From Microbacterium sp. K24 (GTDB lineage Bacteria; Actinomycetota; Actinomycetes; Actinomycetales; Microbacteriaceae): a stretch of 54,411 nt of DNA. A model generated the notes under the pieces. That model saw nothing but the letters and a program-made list of their open reading frames with translations. It was not told the DNA's origin and did not search any database. Shown piece by piece: positions 44,184 to 52,396 of this stretch. The translations under genes were made by a program, and so were the position numbers. The DNA lies in the NCBI RefSeq assembly GCF_004794465.1, contig NZ_SSDJ01000137.1, positions 1 through 54,411 of the forward strand. Reading direction: 5' to 3'. Position 1 is the stretch's first letter, and every line of letters begins with the position of its first letter.

Positions 44184-44531
44184 TTATGCGTTGTCAAAGT
44201 CTGTGTCGTGGCCGGCGGGGAACTCATCGATTGACTCGTTGGCGACCAGGTCGTAATCCTGCTGCCGACGTGCGACATAGTCGGCTCGCTGGATGAGTTC
44301 GATCTCGGAGATTCCGAGAGCCTTCGCGATGGACGAGATGTCCCAGACGTTGAGGATGACGCGGCGCCCTGTCTTCGTGTTGCCGCCGTCGAGCCGGTCG
44401 GACATGTACTGGGACGACTTGCCGATGAGTCGCCCGAGGCCGCGGGACGACAACGATTGGCGTCCCATCTCGGCCTTGATCTCAGATACAAGGGCGGCAG
44501 AGAAGAGCTCGGCGAACTCGGTTTCGGTCAT
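44184..44531 (-). CDS. prophage repressor, helix-turn-helix
   Basis: 115 residues from the ATG at 44531 (MTETEFAELF). The HTH region is LSSRGLGRLIGKSSQYMSDRLDGGN, followed by ISSIAKALGISEIELIQRAD. It has no LexA-type peptidase half, which fits inactivation by the neighbouring ImmA-like protease rather than by RecA. Divergent from the Cro-like gene across an 86-bp operator region. Confidence 0.85.
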   Translation of the reverse strand: MTETEFAELFSAALVSEIKAEMGRQSLSSRGLGRLIGKSSQYMSDRLDGGNTKTGRRVILNVWDISSIAKALGISEIELIQRADYVARRQQDYDLVANESIDEFPAGHDTDFDNA

Positions 44532-44549
44532 GGGGCAATCATGGCAGAA

Positions 44550-44632
44550 TGCATGAATTTTGCACAAGTCGCATGACGAGGTTGACAGTGCATGGATTTC
44601 CATGCGACGTTAACTGCATGGAACTTCATGCA
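44550..44632. promoter_or_regulatory. lysogeny switch operators
   Basis: Between the divergent regulators are a perfect palindrome GCATGGA-TT-TCCATGC (44590-44605), a near-palindrome TGCATG-N6-CATGCA (44615-44632) that contains the Cro-like start codon, and a weaker TGCATGAATTTTGCA (44550-44564). TTGACA at 44582-44587 lies beside the first, as a -35 element. The shared TGCATG half-site suggests one regulator family reads all three. Confidence 0.7.
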
Positions 44633-44887
44633 TCTACTCCCGAGGATGCGAACACAGCTCGACGCTTCGCCGATGAAGTCCGCGCTGAACTCGCTCGCCA
44701 ACGTCGAACCTTCGCGGAACTCGCGCTCGCTCTCGGCACGACACCGCAGACCGTCGGTCGTCGACTGAACGGAGACACCCCGTTCAACGCGATCGAGATG
44801 GCGCTCGCGGCTCGCTTCCTCGGCATCGGCCTGCCGGTGCTGTGGGAGCGCGCGACCGCCCCGCAACCAGAGGCGGTGGCTTCGTGA
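44618..44887 (+). CDS. Cro-like helix-turn-helix protein
   Basis: 89 residues from the ATG at 44618 (MELHASTPEDANT), which lies inside an operator. The HTH is AELALALGTTPQTVGRRLNGDTPFNAIEMALAARFLG-like. It heads the rightward early operon and is divergent to the repressor, as Cro is. An earlier ATG at 44549 would run through the operator region and is unlikely. Confidence 0.78.
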   Translation: MELHASTPEDANTARRFADEVRAELARQRRTFAELALALGTTPQTVGRRLNGDTPFNAIEMALAARFLGIGLPVLWERATAPQPEAVAS

Positions 44888-45120
44888 GCAACGTCACGGC
44901 CATGAAGCCGCGCACCGCGCCGGCACCGGCCGAGTGGCTTTCGCCCTCGCAGGTATGTGACGTCATTCCCGGTATGACGGTGACGCTGCTGCAGCGGATG
45001 CGCGATGCCGGCAAGGGCCCGCGCTACGCGAAGCCGTCCGCGAAAACCGTCGTCTACTCCCGGTCCGACGTCGACGCGTGGGTGCGCTCGACGCTCGTGA
45101 CGACGAGGGCGCAGTCATGA
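44884..45120 (+). CDS. excisionase-like HTH_17 DNA-binding protein
   Basis: 78 residues from the GTG at 44884, overlapping the Cro-like stop. LSPSQVCDVIPGMTVTLLQRMRDAGKGPRYAKPSAKTVVYSRSDVDAWV is the MerR-like excisionase layout: HTH, wing with GP.Y, VYSRSDVDAW. Early position next to Cro supports Xis or a related controller. Confidence 0.8.
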   Translation: MSNVTAMKPRTAPAPAEWLSPSQVCDVIPGMTVTLLQRMRDAGKGPRYAKPSAKTVVYSRSDVDAWVRSTLVTTRAQS

Positions 45121-45410
45121 ACTCCCGGTCTGGGGACCGGGTGCCCGCTGGGGTATCGGGCCAGGCGGGTCGGGGCACCGTGGGGACGGATGCCCCGACC
45201 GCTCGGAGCGGCGTGGCGTTGTTCAGCCCTGTGCTGCGCGCTGTCGCCGCAGGGTACGCCGTTCTCCGCATCGCCCTCATCTGGGTGTCACTGCTGCTCG
45301 CCCCGTGGGGTCTCCTGATTCTCCTGCTGGCGTTCGGGGCGCTGCTGGCCGCGGCGATGTGCGCCTTCATGGCAGCCGGGATCTCCGAGCTCGAGGCGGC
45401 CGAGTCATGA
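45117..45410 (+). CDS. small phage membrane protein
   Basis: 97 residues, ATG overlapping the previous stop. A Gly/Arg-rich N-terminus and two hydrophobic segments (VLRAVAAGYAVLRIALIWVSLLL, WGLLILLLAFGALLAAAMCAF). Function unknown; two-helix early membrane proteins can act in superinfection exclusion. Confidence 0.65.
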   Translation: MNSRSGDRVPAGVSGQAGRGTVGTDAPTARSGVALFSPVLRAVAAGYAVLRIALIWVSLLLAPWGLLILLLAFGALLAAAMCAFMAAGISELEAAES

Positions 45411-46153
45411 GCGTGCTCGAGGTGTTCCACTACGCCGACCGCGAAGTCCGCACGGTCACGATCGACGGCGAGGTGTGGTTCGTGCTCGCCGACGTGTGTC
45501 GCGTCCTCGAGATCGCGAACGTCGGCAACGTGTCCGCCCGCCTCGACGAGGCTGACATCCGTCAGACGGACATCAGCTCCGGCGGTCAGCGCCGCGCAGT
45601 CACCATCGTCTCCGAGTCCGGCATGTACGAGGTCGTGATCCGGTCCGACAAGCCCGAGGCTCGACAGTTCCGCTGGTGGGTGACGCACGAGGTGATCCCG
45701 GTGATCCGCCGCACCGGCACCTATGCCGTCGAGACTCCCGAACAACTGATGGCGCGCGCCGTCGTGCAGGCGCAGGAGATCATCGCGCGGAGGGACGAGC
45801 AGATCGCGGTGCTCGCGCCTCGCGCGGAGGCGTGGGACGAGATCGCCGACGCCGGGACGGACTACGCGGTGCGCGACGTCGCGCCGATGCTCTCCCGCGC
45901 CGGCATCGAGACCGGACCGCAGCGCCTGTTCGATTCCCTGAGCGCGCTCAACTGGATCTACCGCGGCGAGAAGCAGCGCTGGACGCCGTACGCCCGCGTC
46001 GTCGACGCCGGATACCTGAAGGTCCGCGCGATGCCCCCATACCGCGATCGCGACACCGGCGAGCTGAAGCCCGCCGCCCCGCAGGTGCGGATCACCCCGC
46101 GCGGTGTCGAGCGCCTCCGAATCGTCCTCGGCGCCGGCACGCTCACCCACTGA
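45407..46153 (+). CDS. phage antirepressor (Bro-N + KilAC)
   Basis: 248 residues, overlapping the upstream stop. The Bro-N domain has WFVLADVCRVLEIANVGNV, SESGMYEVVIRSDKPEARQFRWWVTHEVIPVIRRTGTY; a coiled linker follows, then a KilAC/ANT domain (YAVRDVAPMLSRAG..RLFDSLSALNWIYRG..YLKVRAMPPYRD). Antirepressors of this type promote lytic growth by binding the repressor or DNA. Confidence 0.9.
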   Translation: MSVLEVFHYADREVRTVTIDGEVWFVLADVCRVLEIANVGNVSARLDEADIRQTDISSGGQRRAVTIVSESGMYEVVIRSDKPEARQFRWWVTHEVIPVIRRTGTYAVETPEQLMARAVVQAQEIIARRDEQIAVLAPRAEAWDEIADAGTDYAVRDVAPMLSRAGIETGPQRLFDSLSALNWIYRGEKQRWTPYARVVDAGYLKVRAMPPYRDRDTGELKPAAPQVRITPRGVERLRIVLGAGTLTH

Positions 46154-46217
46154 CCCCACACACGAAAGCAGGGCGCCCGCTGCCACGGACGCCCCGCCAG
46201 AAAAGAAAGGCAAGCAC

Positions 46218-46505
46218 ATGCCTCAGACACAGGATAGCGACGAGAACGTCGCTCCGCTGGGCGACTTCGCCCCGCGGGCCGCGGACACGCATCTCAGCGT
46301 GATCATCCGCACCGCGCCGGTCGTCCCTGAGAGGTCGACCATCTGGCCGCTCGCACCCTGGCGGATGACCCTCATCGCCGTCGCGATCTTCATCGCGATC
46401 CCGTGCGGCATTGCGGCCGCCCAACCTCCGATCAACGGCGCCGAACTCGGCTGCCTCATCAGCCTGGCGATGTTCGTCGCCGCGTTCACCCCTGGGAAGG
46501 ACTGA
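46218..46505 (+). CDS. small phage membrane protein
   Basis: 95 residues from the ATG at 46218 (AGAAAGG upstream). The first ~45 residues are polar, followed by two hydrophobic helices (MTLIAVAIFIAIPCGIAAA and LGCLISLAMFVAAF). No family recognised. Confidence 0.65.
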   Translation: MPQTQDSDENVAPLGDFAPRAADTHLSVIIRTAPVVPERSTIWPLAPWRMTLIAVAIFIAIPCGIAAAQPPINGAELGCLISLAMFVAAFTPGKD

Positions 46506-46507
46506 TC

Positions 46508-46858
46508 ATGACCGTGAAGCTGTCGGCCACGCTGCCGAAGGAGTTCGATGCCAACGGGATGGAGCGACTGCACTCGCAGCTCGTGAAGCACCCCGAGCGC
46601 CGCCACGTCGTCGTTATGGTCGTCGACTGCGTCCGCACGACCGTCGACCACAACGGCGACGAGGACCACTACACACCGACGGTCGGCGCGCTGTTCGTCG
46701 AGCCGATCGCCGACGCCGAAGACGTCGAGACGATCACCGACATCATGGGCCGCGTCCGCGCCGAGCGCATCGGCGACGGCACCCTCGACTTCGACTTCGG
46801 CGTAGCGCAGCCCTCCGGGCCGGTCGCGTTCGGCATCCGGAAGGAGGACGTGTCGTGA
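46508..46858 (+). CDS. phage protein of unknown function
   Basis: 116 residues (MTVKLSATLPKEF). It resembles small early phage proteins with a His/Asp patch (DHNGDEDHYTPTVGALFVEPI); the closing FGIRKEDVS overlaps the next GTG. Unknown role, soluble by composition. Confidence 0.65.
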   Translation: MTVKLSATLPKEFDANGMERLHSQLVKHPERRHVVVMVVDCVRTTVDHNGDEDHYTPTVGALFVEPIADAEDVETITDIMGRVRAERIGDGTLDFDFGVAQPSGPVAFGIRKEDVS

Positions 46859-47214
46859 GCCAGTCGCTCGACGTCATCACCGCGCTCGTCGCCGAGGGCA
46901 TCCGGAAGCAGATGGCCGCGAACAAGCAGCGCTACATCGTGCCGCGCGATCGCCGGGAGATCGCGGAGGACGCAGCCGCCGTTGCGATCGCTGTGCTCGT
47001 CGACGTCACCGGCGGATACGACCACATCGTGCGCGCCGAGGGCGACACGTTCACTCTGCAGCACCCGCTCGCCGAGCGCCTCACCGGCGACCTCTTCGAC
47101 TGCGAGATCCACCAGCACATCGCAGCCGGCGAACCGCTCGAGTCCGGCCGCTACAAGGTCGTGCCCGCCGACTCCCAGACATTCGACCTCATCCCCGTGA
47201 AGGACCAGCCATGA
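46855..47214 (+). CDS. phage protein of unknown function
   Basis: 119 residues from the GTG at 46855 (VSQSLDVITALVAEGIRKQ). Predicted alpha/beta; overlaps both neighbours by 4 bp, so it is part of the early operon. No motif recognised. Confidence 0.65.
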   Translation: MSQSLDVITALVAEGIRKQMAANKQRYIVPRDRREIAEDAAAVAIAVLVDVTGGYDHIVRAEGDTFTLQHPLAERLTGDLFDCEIHQHIAAGEPLESGRYKVVPADSQTFDLIPVKDQP

Positions 47215-48185
47215 CCCCTCAGATCACCGAGGCACGCGTCGTCGTGCCCGAGGACGCACCCCGCACCGTCTGGATGATGGAACGCGGCGAGGGCGTCACC
47301 GCGTCCGAGGCATGGGCCGTCGCCCGTGCCGGCATCCGAGCCCGCCGCCGCATCGTCGAGTCGAAGATGAACGGATCGACGTTCAAGGGCAGCAAGGCGA
47401 CCAACGCCGGTCACGCCCGTGAGGCCGCGCTGCTCGACGAGGCCGCCGAGCGCATGGCGACCCTCACCCCGAACGGAGCGCTCTGGGCATCGGTCGACAA
47501 CGACCTGCACCGCGCGACCCCGGACGCGATCGCCATCGACCCCGACGGCGCGCTCGTCGTCGTCGAGGTGAAGTCCCACGAGACCGGATGGAAGAACGAC
47601 GACATCCCGATCGAGCACCTCGCACAGATGCAGTGGCAGATCCACGTGCTCGGCGCCGACTACGCCCTCTACGGCTTCGAGGTCCGCGACGACGACGACA
47701 TGCCTCCCGTCGATGGCGCGACCTGGATCCCCGTCCCGCGCGACGCCGAGATGATCGCTTGGCTCGTCGAACGTGCCGACGACTTCATCGCATGGCGCGA
47801 CGCCGGATGCCCCGTTATCGACCTCCTCCCGGACTACGTGCACGCCGCACTCGCCGAATGGGCTCCTCTGAAGCGCGCGCTCGACGCCGCCACCGCCGCG
47901 GAGAAGCCCGCGAAGGAGAAGCTCGCCGCGGCGATCGCCGAGATCCCGCACGCGAACCGCTTCGGCGCGGTCGGGATGAGCGAGCACGGCGGCTTCCAGG
48001 CCACGGTCTCCGAGACCGTCTCGATCGACGAGGCCGCGTGGAAGGCCGACGCCCCCGAGGTGCACGCCAGCGTGCAGCAGCTGCGCGCCGACCTCGCCAT
48101 CCTCGAGGCCGCCGCCAAGAAGGTCTACCCGCTGACGATCCGTAAGGCACCCGCGCTGCGCTTCCAGGAGGCCGAGAATGTCTGA
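47211..48185 (+). CDS. YqaJ/lambda Exo-type recombination exonuclease
   Basis: 324 residues. The PD-(D/E)XK nuclease is seen in FKGSKATNAGHAREAALLDEAAERM, the Asp of RATPDAIAIDPDG, VVVEVKSHETGWK with the E-x-K pair, and QMQWQIHVLGADYALYGF. Length and order match phage YqaJ nucleases that resect double-strand ends for RecT-type annealing. The next gene overlaps by 8 bp and may be its annealing partner. The C-terminal third is a helical extension. Confidence 0.88.
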   Translation: MTPQITEARVVVPEDAPRTVWMMERGEGVTASEAWAVARAGIRARRRIVESKMNGSTFKGSKATNAGHAREAALLDEAAERMATLTPNGALWASVDNDLHRATPDAIAIDPDGALVVVEVKSHETGWKNDDIPIEHLAQMQWQIHVLGADYALYGFEVRDDDDMPPVDGATWIPVPRDAEMIAWLVERADDFIAWRDAGCPVIDLLPDYVHAALAEWAPLKRALDAATAAEKPAKEKLAAAIAEIPHANRFGAVGMSEHGGFQATVSETVSIDEAAWKADAPEVHASVQQLRADLAILEAAAKKVYPLTIRKAPALRFQEAENV

Positions 48186-48906
48186 CCCCATCACGGTTCC
48201 CGAGGTGAAGACGATCGCCGAGGTCGAGCGCATCGTCAACGGTTCCGGCCTCTGGGACGGCACCGGCGTCATCGAGTTCTCCGATGACGGTGTCACGTGG
48301 ACTCCGGCATGGTCCCCGACCGACGAGATCGCACACCCGCAGTTCGCGCGGGTCGCGGTGCACCGCAAGGACGTGCGGATCCCGACGACGGCGATCATCC
48401 GCTGGGATGAGCAGTTCCCGCAGGCGTCAGAGGAGTGGGCGGGGAAGTGGTTGCGCTCGCCGATGCGTCACTTCGGCCGCACGGTCCGGATGGTCGCCTA
48501 TCGGCAGACGTTCCGCGAGCTCCTCGGTGACGTCCGCATCGAGGACGAAGCCGACGACCGCACCCTGCCCGCCGAGGTGACGGATGCCGTGCCGGCCGCA
48601 GAGCGCGACTGGGCGGCCGAGATCGCCGCCGTGCAGTCCGTGCCCCTGCTCGATGCCATCGACCGCGAAGCACGTGCCGCCCGCGTCTTCACCCCCGACG
48701 CGAATGGCACCGCACTGCACCGCGCGCTCCGCACCCGCCGCACGGAGCTGCTCGCCCGTACGTGGGATGCCCCGCCCGCCGAGGCATCCGCGCCTGCGAT
48801 CGTCGACGAGGTCGCCCCGACGCGCGCCGAGCCCAAGGACTACCTGCCGCCGCAGAACCGCGCCGAGCGTCGCAAGGCCGCCCGCAAGAAGGGTGGCAAG
48901 CGATGA
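48178..48906 (+). CDS. possible RecT/Bet-like single-strand annealing protein
   Basis: 242 residues. The region VIEFSDDGVTWTPAWSPTDE..ARVAVHRKDVRIPTTAIIRWDEQFP followed by KWLRSPMRHFGRTVRMVAYRQTFRELLGDV resembles the distal half of RecT-family annealing proteins (strand, HRKD, W..MP..ML-like, A-x-R-x-x-F). The usual N-terminal RecT half is absent or too diverged to see. A basic tail, NRAERRKAARKKGGKR, ends it. The exonuclease partner lies immediately upstream. Family call is tentative. Confidence 0.5.
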   Translation: MSDPITVPEVKTIAEVERIVNGSGLWDGTGVIEFSDDGVTWTPAWSPTDEIAHPQFARVAVHRKDVRIPTTAIIRWDEQFPQASEEWAGKWLRSPMRHFGRTVRMVAYRQTFRELLGDVRIEDEADDRTLPAEVTDAVPAAERDWAAEIAAVQSVPLLDAIDREARAARVFTPDANGTALHRALRTRRTELLARTWDAPPAEASAPAIVDEVAPTRAEPKDYLPPQNRAERRKAARKKGGKR

Positions 48907-49364
48907 ACGTCGACCCCGTCACCGGCGAGGTTGACGACGATGAGACAGGCACGGACATCGAACTCGTCCCGCTGAACCTCGCGGACCTCTCCGAAGACGA
49001 GCTGATCAGGATGCTCCCGACGCCGATCCAGTGCGCCGGCGCCCTGCAGTACGCACGCCAGGTCACCGCGCGCGCCCCGAAGGCACTGAACCGCCTCCGC
49101 AACTCGCTCACCGAGCGCGAACGCGAACTGACGATCGCTGTCGCTCTCGGCGCCCGCGACATGCTCTCCGAGTACCCGCGCCTCCCGATGAGCGAGCGCC
49201 GCGACCTCGCCCGAGCCACCGACGACCGCGTCAAGGCCGCACAGGAAGCCCGCGACACCGCCTGGCTGCTCCTCGAGTACGCCCGCGACTACGACCGCGC
49301 CATCGGCCGCGACATCGACATCCTGCGTTCCCTTAACGCCAACTTCCGAGGAGAGCACCGATGA
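48903..49364 (+). CDS. phage protein of unknown function
   Basis: 153 residues from the ATG at 48903. It begins with an acidic stretch (DPVTGEVDDDETGTD), then helices with LNRLRNSLTERERELTIAVALGARDML and LARATDDRVKAAQEARDTAWLLLEYARDYDRAIG. The helical, charged composition suggests a DNA- or protein-binding accessory factor. Last gene of this rightward block before the reversed gene. Confidence 0.7.
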   Translation: MNVDPVTGEVDDDETGTDIELVPLNLADLSEDELIRMLPTPIQCAGALQYARQVTARAPKALNRLRNSLTERERELTIAVALGARDMLSEYPRLPMSERRDLARATDDRVKAAQEARDTAWLLLEYARDYDRAIGRDIDILRSLNANFRGEHR

Positions 49365-49372
49365 AGCGGACG

Positions 49373-50014
49373 CTACAGCTCTGCAGTGAACGAATCGACG
49401 TCCCTGTCTCCGCGCTGCCAGTTCAGAAGTTCCTGAGCGGCATCTGCCGCGATCTTCGCAGCTTGCGAACGGAATCGTCCGACTCCTGCGGATCCGGTGA
49501 CCTCACCACTTGCGCGGTCGACTGCGTCCTGAACCATCTCTCGCTGCTGACCGACCCACCGCACGACGTCGTGTTCTTCCGGGGGGAGCAGCGCATACGC
49601 CCGGATGAACTCTTCTCCGTTGGCGAACCGGAGGAAGGCCCGCTGCATCCACAGGTCCAGGTCGCGAGAGAGCTCAACCTCCCTGTACAGCATCCGAGTG
49701 AGCGCCATTACGGCATCCGCTCTACGGTCCGCCGCGCGGTGAAAGTCCGTCTGCTGGAGTCGCGACTCGGCAGCCGTTGCCTGGCGAGTGGCGGAGGAAG
49801 CGGCGTCAACAGCGGCGCCCGCTTGCACCTCGGCTGCACCCGCTTGCACCTCTGCGGCACTCGCTTGCTGCTTCGCGGCTTTGGCGGACTTCTTCGCTGC
49901 CTTGAGAGCGCCCTTCGCTCCCGTTTCGGCATCGCGAGCAGCGACTGCTTGCCGAACGGCGGCGGCGGCTGCGACTCCAGTGAGGATCAGCAGGCCGATC
50001 TGCACCGTGAGCAT
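49373..50014 (-). CDS. reversed prophage gene: membrane-anchored coiled-coil protein
   Basis: 213 residues, minus strand, from the ATG at 50014 with GGAAGA before it; an ATG at 50029 adds five residues. One N-terminal membrane helix (LTVQIGLLILTGVAAAAAV), an Ala/Lys/Gln-rich coiled coil (KAAKKSAKAAKQQASAAEVQ) and a helical C-terminal domain (ALTRMLYREVELSRDLDLWMQRAF). The opposite strand is also open, but its product is rich in Cys, Leu and Ser with no visible fold, so I take this strand. Its orientation and isolation fit a moron expressed in lysogens, perhaps in exclusion of other phages. Confidence 0.6.
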   Translation of the reverse strand: MLTVQIGLLILTGVAAAAAVRQAVAARDAETGAKGALKAAKKSAKAAKQQASAAEVQAGAAEVQAGAAVDAASSATRQATAAESRLQQTDFHRAADRRADAVMALTRMLYREVELSRDLDLWMQRAFLRFANGEEFIRAYALLPPEEHDVVRWVGQQREMVQDAVDRASGEVTGSAGVGRFRSQAAKIAADAAQELLNWQRGDRDVDSFTAEL

Positions 50015-50055
50015 CAGGGGATCTTCCATGCGCGCACTCTATCGGGGGTGACCCG

Positions 50056-51783
50056 ATGAACGCCGAGGTCGGCTACGCGAAGCCCGACGTGGCCTGGAAC
50101 GGACTCACGGTGACGGACCTGTTCTGCGGTGCTGGTGGATCATCTTCGGGACTGGTCGAAGTCGGGTACCGCGTCGTCATCGCAGCGAACCACTGGGCCC
50201 TCGCGATCGAGTCGCACCAGATCAACCACCCCGAGACCGACCACTCGCAGGCGGACATCTCGCAGGTCAACCCCGCCTACTTCCCGAAAACCCACGTGCT
50301 CTGGGGATCGCCCGAATGCACGAACCACTCGATCGCGAAGGGCATCAAGCGTCAGCGCCAGCAGGACCAGGCGCTGTTCGAGATCGACGGCACCCGTCCG
50401 CTGCCCGACGAGGCCGCCAACCGGTCCCGCGCGACGATGTGGGACATCCCGCGATTCGCCGAGCACCACCGCTACATGGCGATCATCCTTGAGAACGTCG
50501 TCGACGCATACCGGTGGGATCAGTTCGAGGCGTGGCAGATGGCGATGCGTTCGCTCGGCTACCGGATGCAGTTCGTGTGGCTGAACAGCATGCACGCACA
50601 GATCGGCGGTCTCCCGGCGCCGCAGTCCCGCGACCGCATGTACATCGTGATGTGGCGTGAGGATCTCGCGACGAAGGAGCTGCAGGGTCCGAACGTCTCA
50701 AAGTGGACGAGCCCGATGGCGGTCTGCCAGGAGCACGGCGAGGTGCAGGCGGTCCAGGCGTTCAAGAAGGCCGAGCATTGGGGCCGCTACCGTGCCCAGT
50801 ACCTCTACCGGTGCCCGAAGTGCTTCCAGGTCATCGAGCCCGGCTGGCTGGCCGCCGAGTCGATCATCGACTGGTCGCTGCCTGCGCAGCGGATCGGCGA
50901 TCGTGCGAAGCCGCTCGCCGAGAAGACTCGTGAGCGGATCCGTCGCGGCATCGAACGCCACTGGGCGCCAATCATCGCGAAGGCCGCCGGCAACACGTAC
51001 GACGGTGTAACGACGGGATCGAACTACCTGCGGGTGTCGGACCTCGATTCGCCGATGCCGGCGCAGATGGGCACCGCCGAGCACGGTCTCGCGATCCCGC
51101 CGTTCCTCGCGCAGTTCCGTCAGCGTGAGCGGACGCAGACTCTCGACGACGCGCTGCCGACGGTCGTGGCGGACGGCGCGAACCACGCGCTGATCGTGAA
51201 CAACCTCAGCGGCAACGACGAGTCCCGGTCGAGGCCCGTGGCCGACGTGCTGCCGTCGATCGTCGCGGGCGGCCTGCATGCTTCGCTACTCGTGCCCGTC
51301 GAGGGCCGCGAAGGGAAGAGCGCAGCATCCGTCGCTGACCCGATGCGCACCCAGTCAACGCGCAACGAGACCGGGCTGCTCGTGCCGCTGCGAAACCACG
51401 GCGTCGCGAAGCCGACCTCGCATCCGATCGACACGGTCAGCGCCGAGGGCAACCATCACGCGCTCGTCATGCGGAACAACACCGCACGCGGCGACGGCGG
51501 GCAGATGTCGACGCCCGTGCACGAACCGCTGCGGGCGCTCACCACGGCCGGGCATCAGTCCCTCATCGGGGCGCCCGAACCGCTCAGCCTCGACGTCGAC
51601 GACGCCGGATTCCGGATGCTAGAGCCGCACGAGATCCAGGCGGGCATGGGCTTCGCTCGCGACTACGTGCTGCGCGGATCGAAGCGCGACAAGGTGAAGC
51701 AGGCAGGCAACGCGGTCACACCACCAGCTGCGCGCGACCTCGGTCATGCGGTCGCAGAGTTCCTGCTCGCGGTGGCATCGTGA
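50056..51783 (+). CDS. DNA (cytosine-5)-methyltransferase
   Basis: 575 residues. Motif I is TDLFCGAGGSSSG, motif IV the catalytic Cys88 in WGSPECTNHS (Glu-Cys-Thr in place of Pro-Cys-Gln), motif VI ILENVV, motif VIII PQSRDRMYIV and motif X KQAGNAVTPPAAR. The target domain holds a CQEHGE..YRCPKC zinc-like module and then repeated units ending HALI, ASLLVP, GLLVP, HALVM and QSLIG. Phage C5 methyltransferases shield DNA from host restriction; target unknown. The following HNH gene overlaps by 4 bp. Confidence 0.9.
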   Translation: MNAEVGYAKPDVAWNGLTVTDLFCGAGGSSSGLVEVGYRVVIAANHWALAIESHQINHPETDHSQADISQVNPAYFPKTHVLWGSPECTNHSIAKGIKRQRQQDQALFEIDGTRPLPDEAANRSRATMWDIPRFAEHHRYMAIILENVVDAYRWDQFEAWQMAMRSLGYRMQFVWLNSMHAQIGGLPAPQSRDRMYIVMWREDLATKELQGPNVSKWTSPMAVCQEHGEVQAVQAFKKAEHWGRYRAQYLYRCPKCFQVIEPGWLAAESIIDWSLPAQRIGDRAKPLAEKTRERIRRGIERHWAPIIAKAAGNTYDGVTTGSNYLRVSDLDSPMPAQMGTAEHGLAIPPFLAQFRQRERTQTLDDALPTVVADGANHALIVNNLSGNDESRSRPVADVLPSIVAGGLHASLLVPVEGREGKSAASVADPMRTQSTRNETGLLVPLRNHGVAKPTSHPIDTVSAEGNHHALVMRNNTARGDGGQMSTPVHEPLRALTTAGHQSLIGAPEPLSLDVDDAGFRMLEPHEIQAGMGFARDYVLRGSKRDKVKQAGNAVTPPAARDLGHAVAEFLLAVAS

Positions 51784-52190
51784 CCGCGCCGACGGACGAG
51801 GTGCGCGGCGGCGTGTACCTCCGCGACGGATACCGCTGCGTGATGTGCGGCGCACTCGAGAAGACGTTCCAGCACCGCCGCGCAGTGGGCATGGGCGGAT
51901 CTCGCAACGTGCCGACCGCCGTCGACGGACTGACCCTGTGTCTGACCTGCAACGGTGCATGCGAGGCCGAGCTACAGACGAAGGCGCTCGCCAACGGGTG
52001 GAAGGTGCGCCGCTGGGTGACCTCGCCCGAACGCGTACCGGTCTACTTCCCGCACGAGTTCGCCTGGTACCGCCTCGACGGCACGCGCCGTATCCGAATC
52101 TCGGCCGCGGTCGCGATGGAGATGGGCTGCTCGGTCTACGGAGACGAGTGGATGCAGTGGCGACTCCAGGCAATCGGAGGTGCACGATGA
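51780..52190 (+). CDS. HNH endonuclease-like protein
   Basis: 136 residues from the GTG at 51780. RDGYRCVMCGALEKTFQHRRAVGMGGSRNVPTAVDGLTLCLTCNGACE has the CxxC..CxxC knuckles and the His of the HNH fold; the canonical DHI/Asn positions are degenerate (QHRRAVGMGG), as in the phage nucleases with QHRxxxGMGG. Its C-terminal part is basic/aromatic. Role in phage replication, packaging or as a nicking partner is open. Confidence 0.78.
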   Translation: MTAPTDEVRGGVYLRDGYRCVMCGALEKTFQHRRAVGMGGSRNVPTAVDGLTLCLTCNGACEAELQTKALANGWKVRRWVTSPERVPVYFPHEFAWYRLDGTRRIRISAAVAMEMGCSVYGDEWMQWRLQAIGGAR

Positions 52191-52396
52191 GTGACACGAA
52201 GGAGACCATGGGAGCGGTCGCCAGGGCCGAACTCGATCGAGCGATCACCGACCTTCGACACGCGGTCGACACCCTCGAGAATCCGTTCGCGGTCGACTTC
52301 TACGGCGACGCGGTTGTGCGCTTCGACGCCGTCGACGCCGACCAGCTACGCGAGGCCATCCTCGTCGCGATCTCTCACCTCGAGGTGATCTCGTGA
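52187..52396 (+). CDS. small phage protein
   Basis: 69 residues (MSDTKETMGAVARAEL), mostly helical, ATG overlapping the HNH stop. No motif recognised; position and tight overlaps support expression. Confidence 0.6.
   Translation: MSDTKETMGAVARAELDRAITDLRHAVDTLENPFAVDFYGDAVVRFDAVDADQLREAILVAISHLEVIS

Noticed and set aside
49361..50059. Plus-strand frame with ATG overlapping the upstream stop, opposite the reversed gene
   Set aside because: Tempting by its ATGA junction, but the product is Cys/Leu/Ser-rich with no fold, while the minus strand gives a helix, coiled coil and domain. Not fully excluded.
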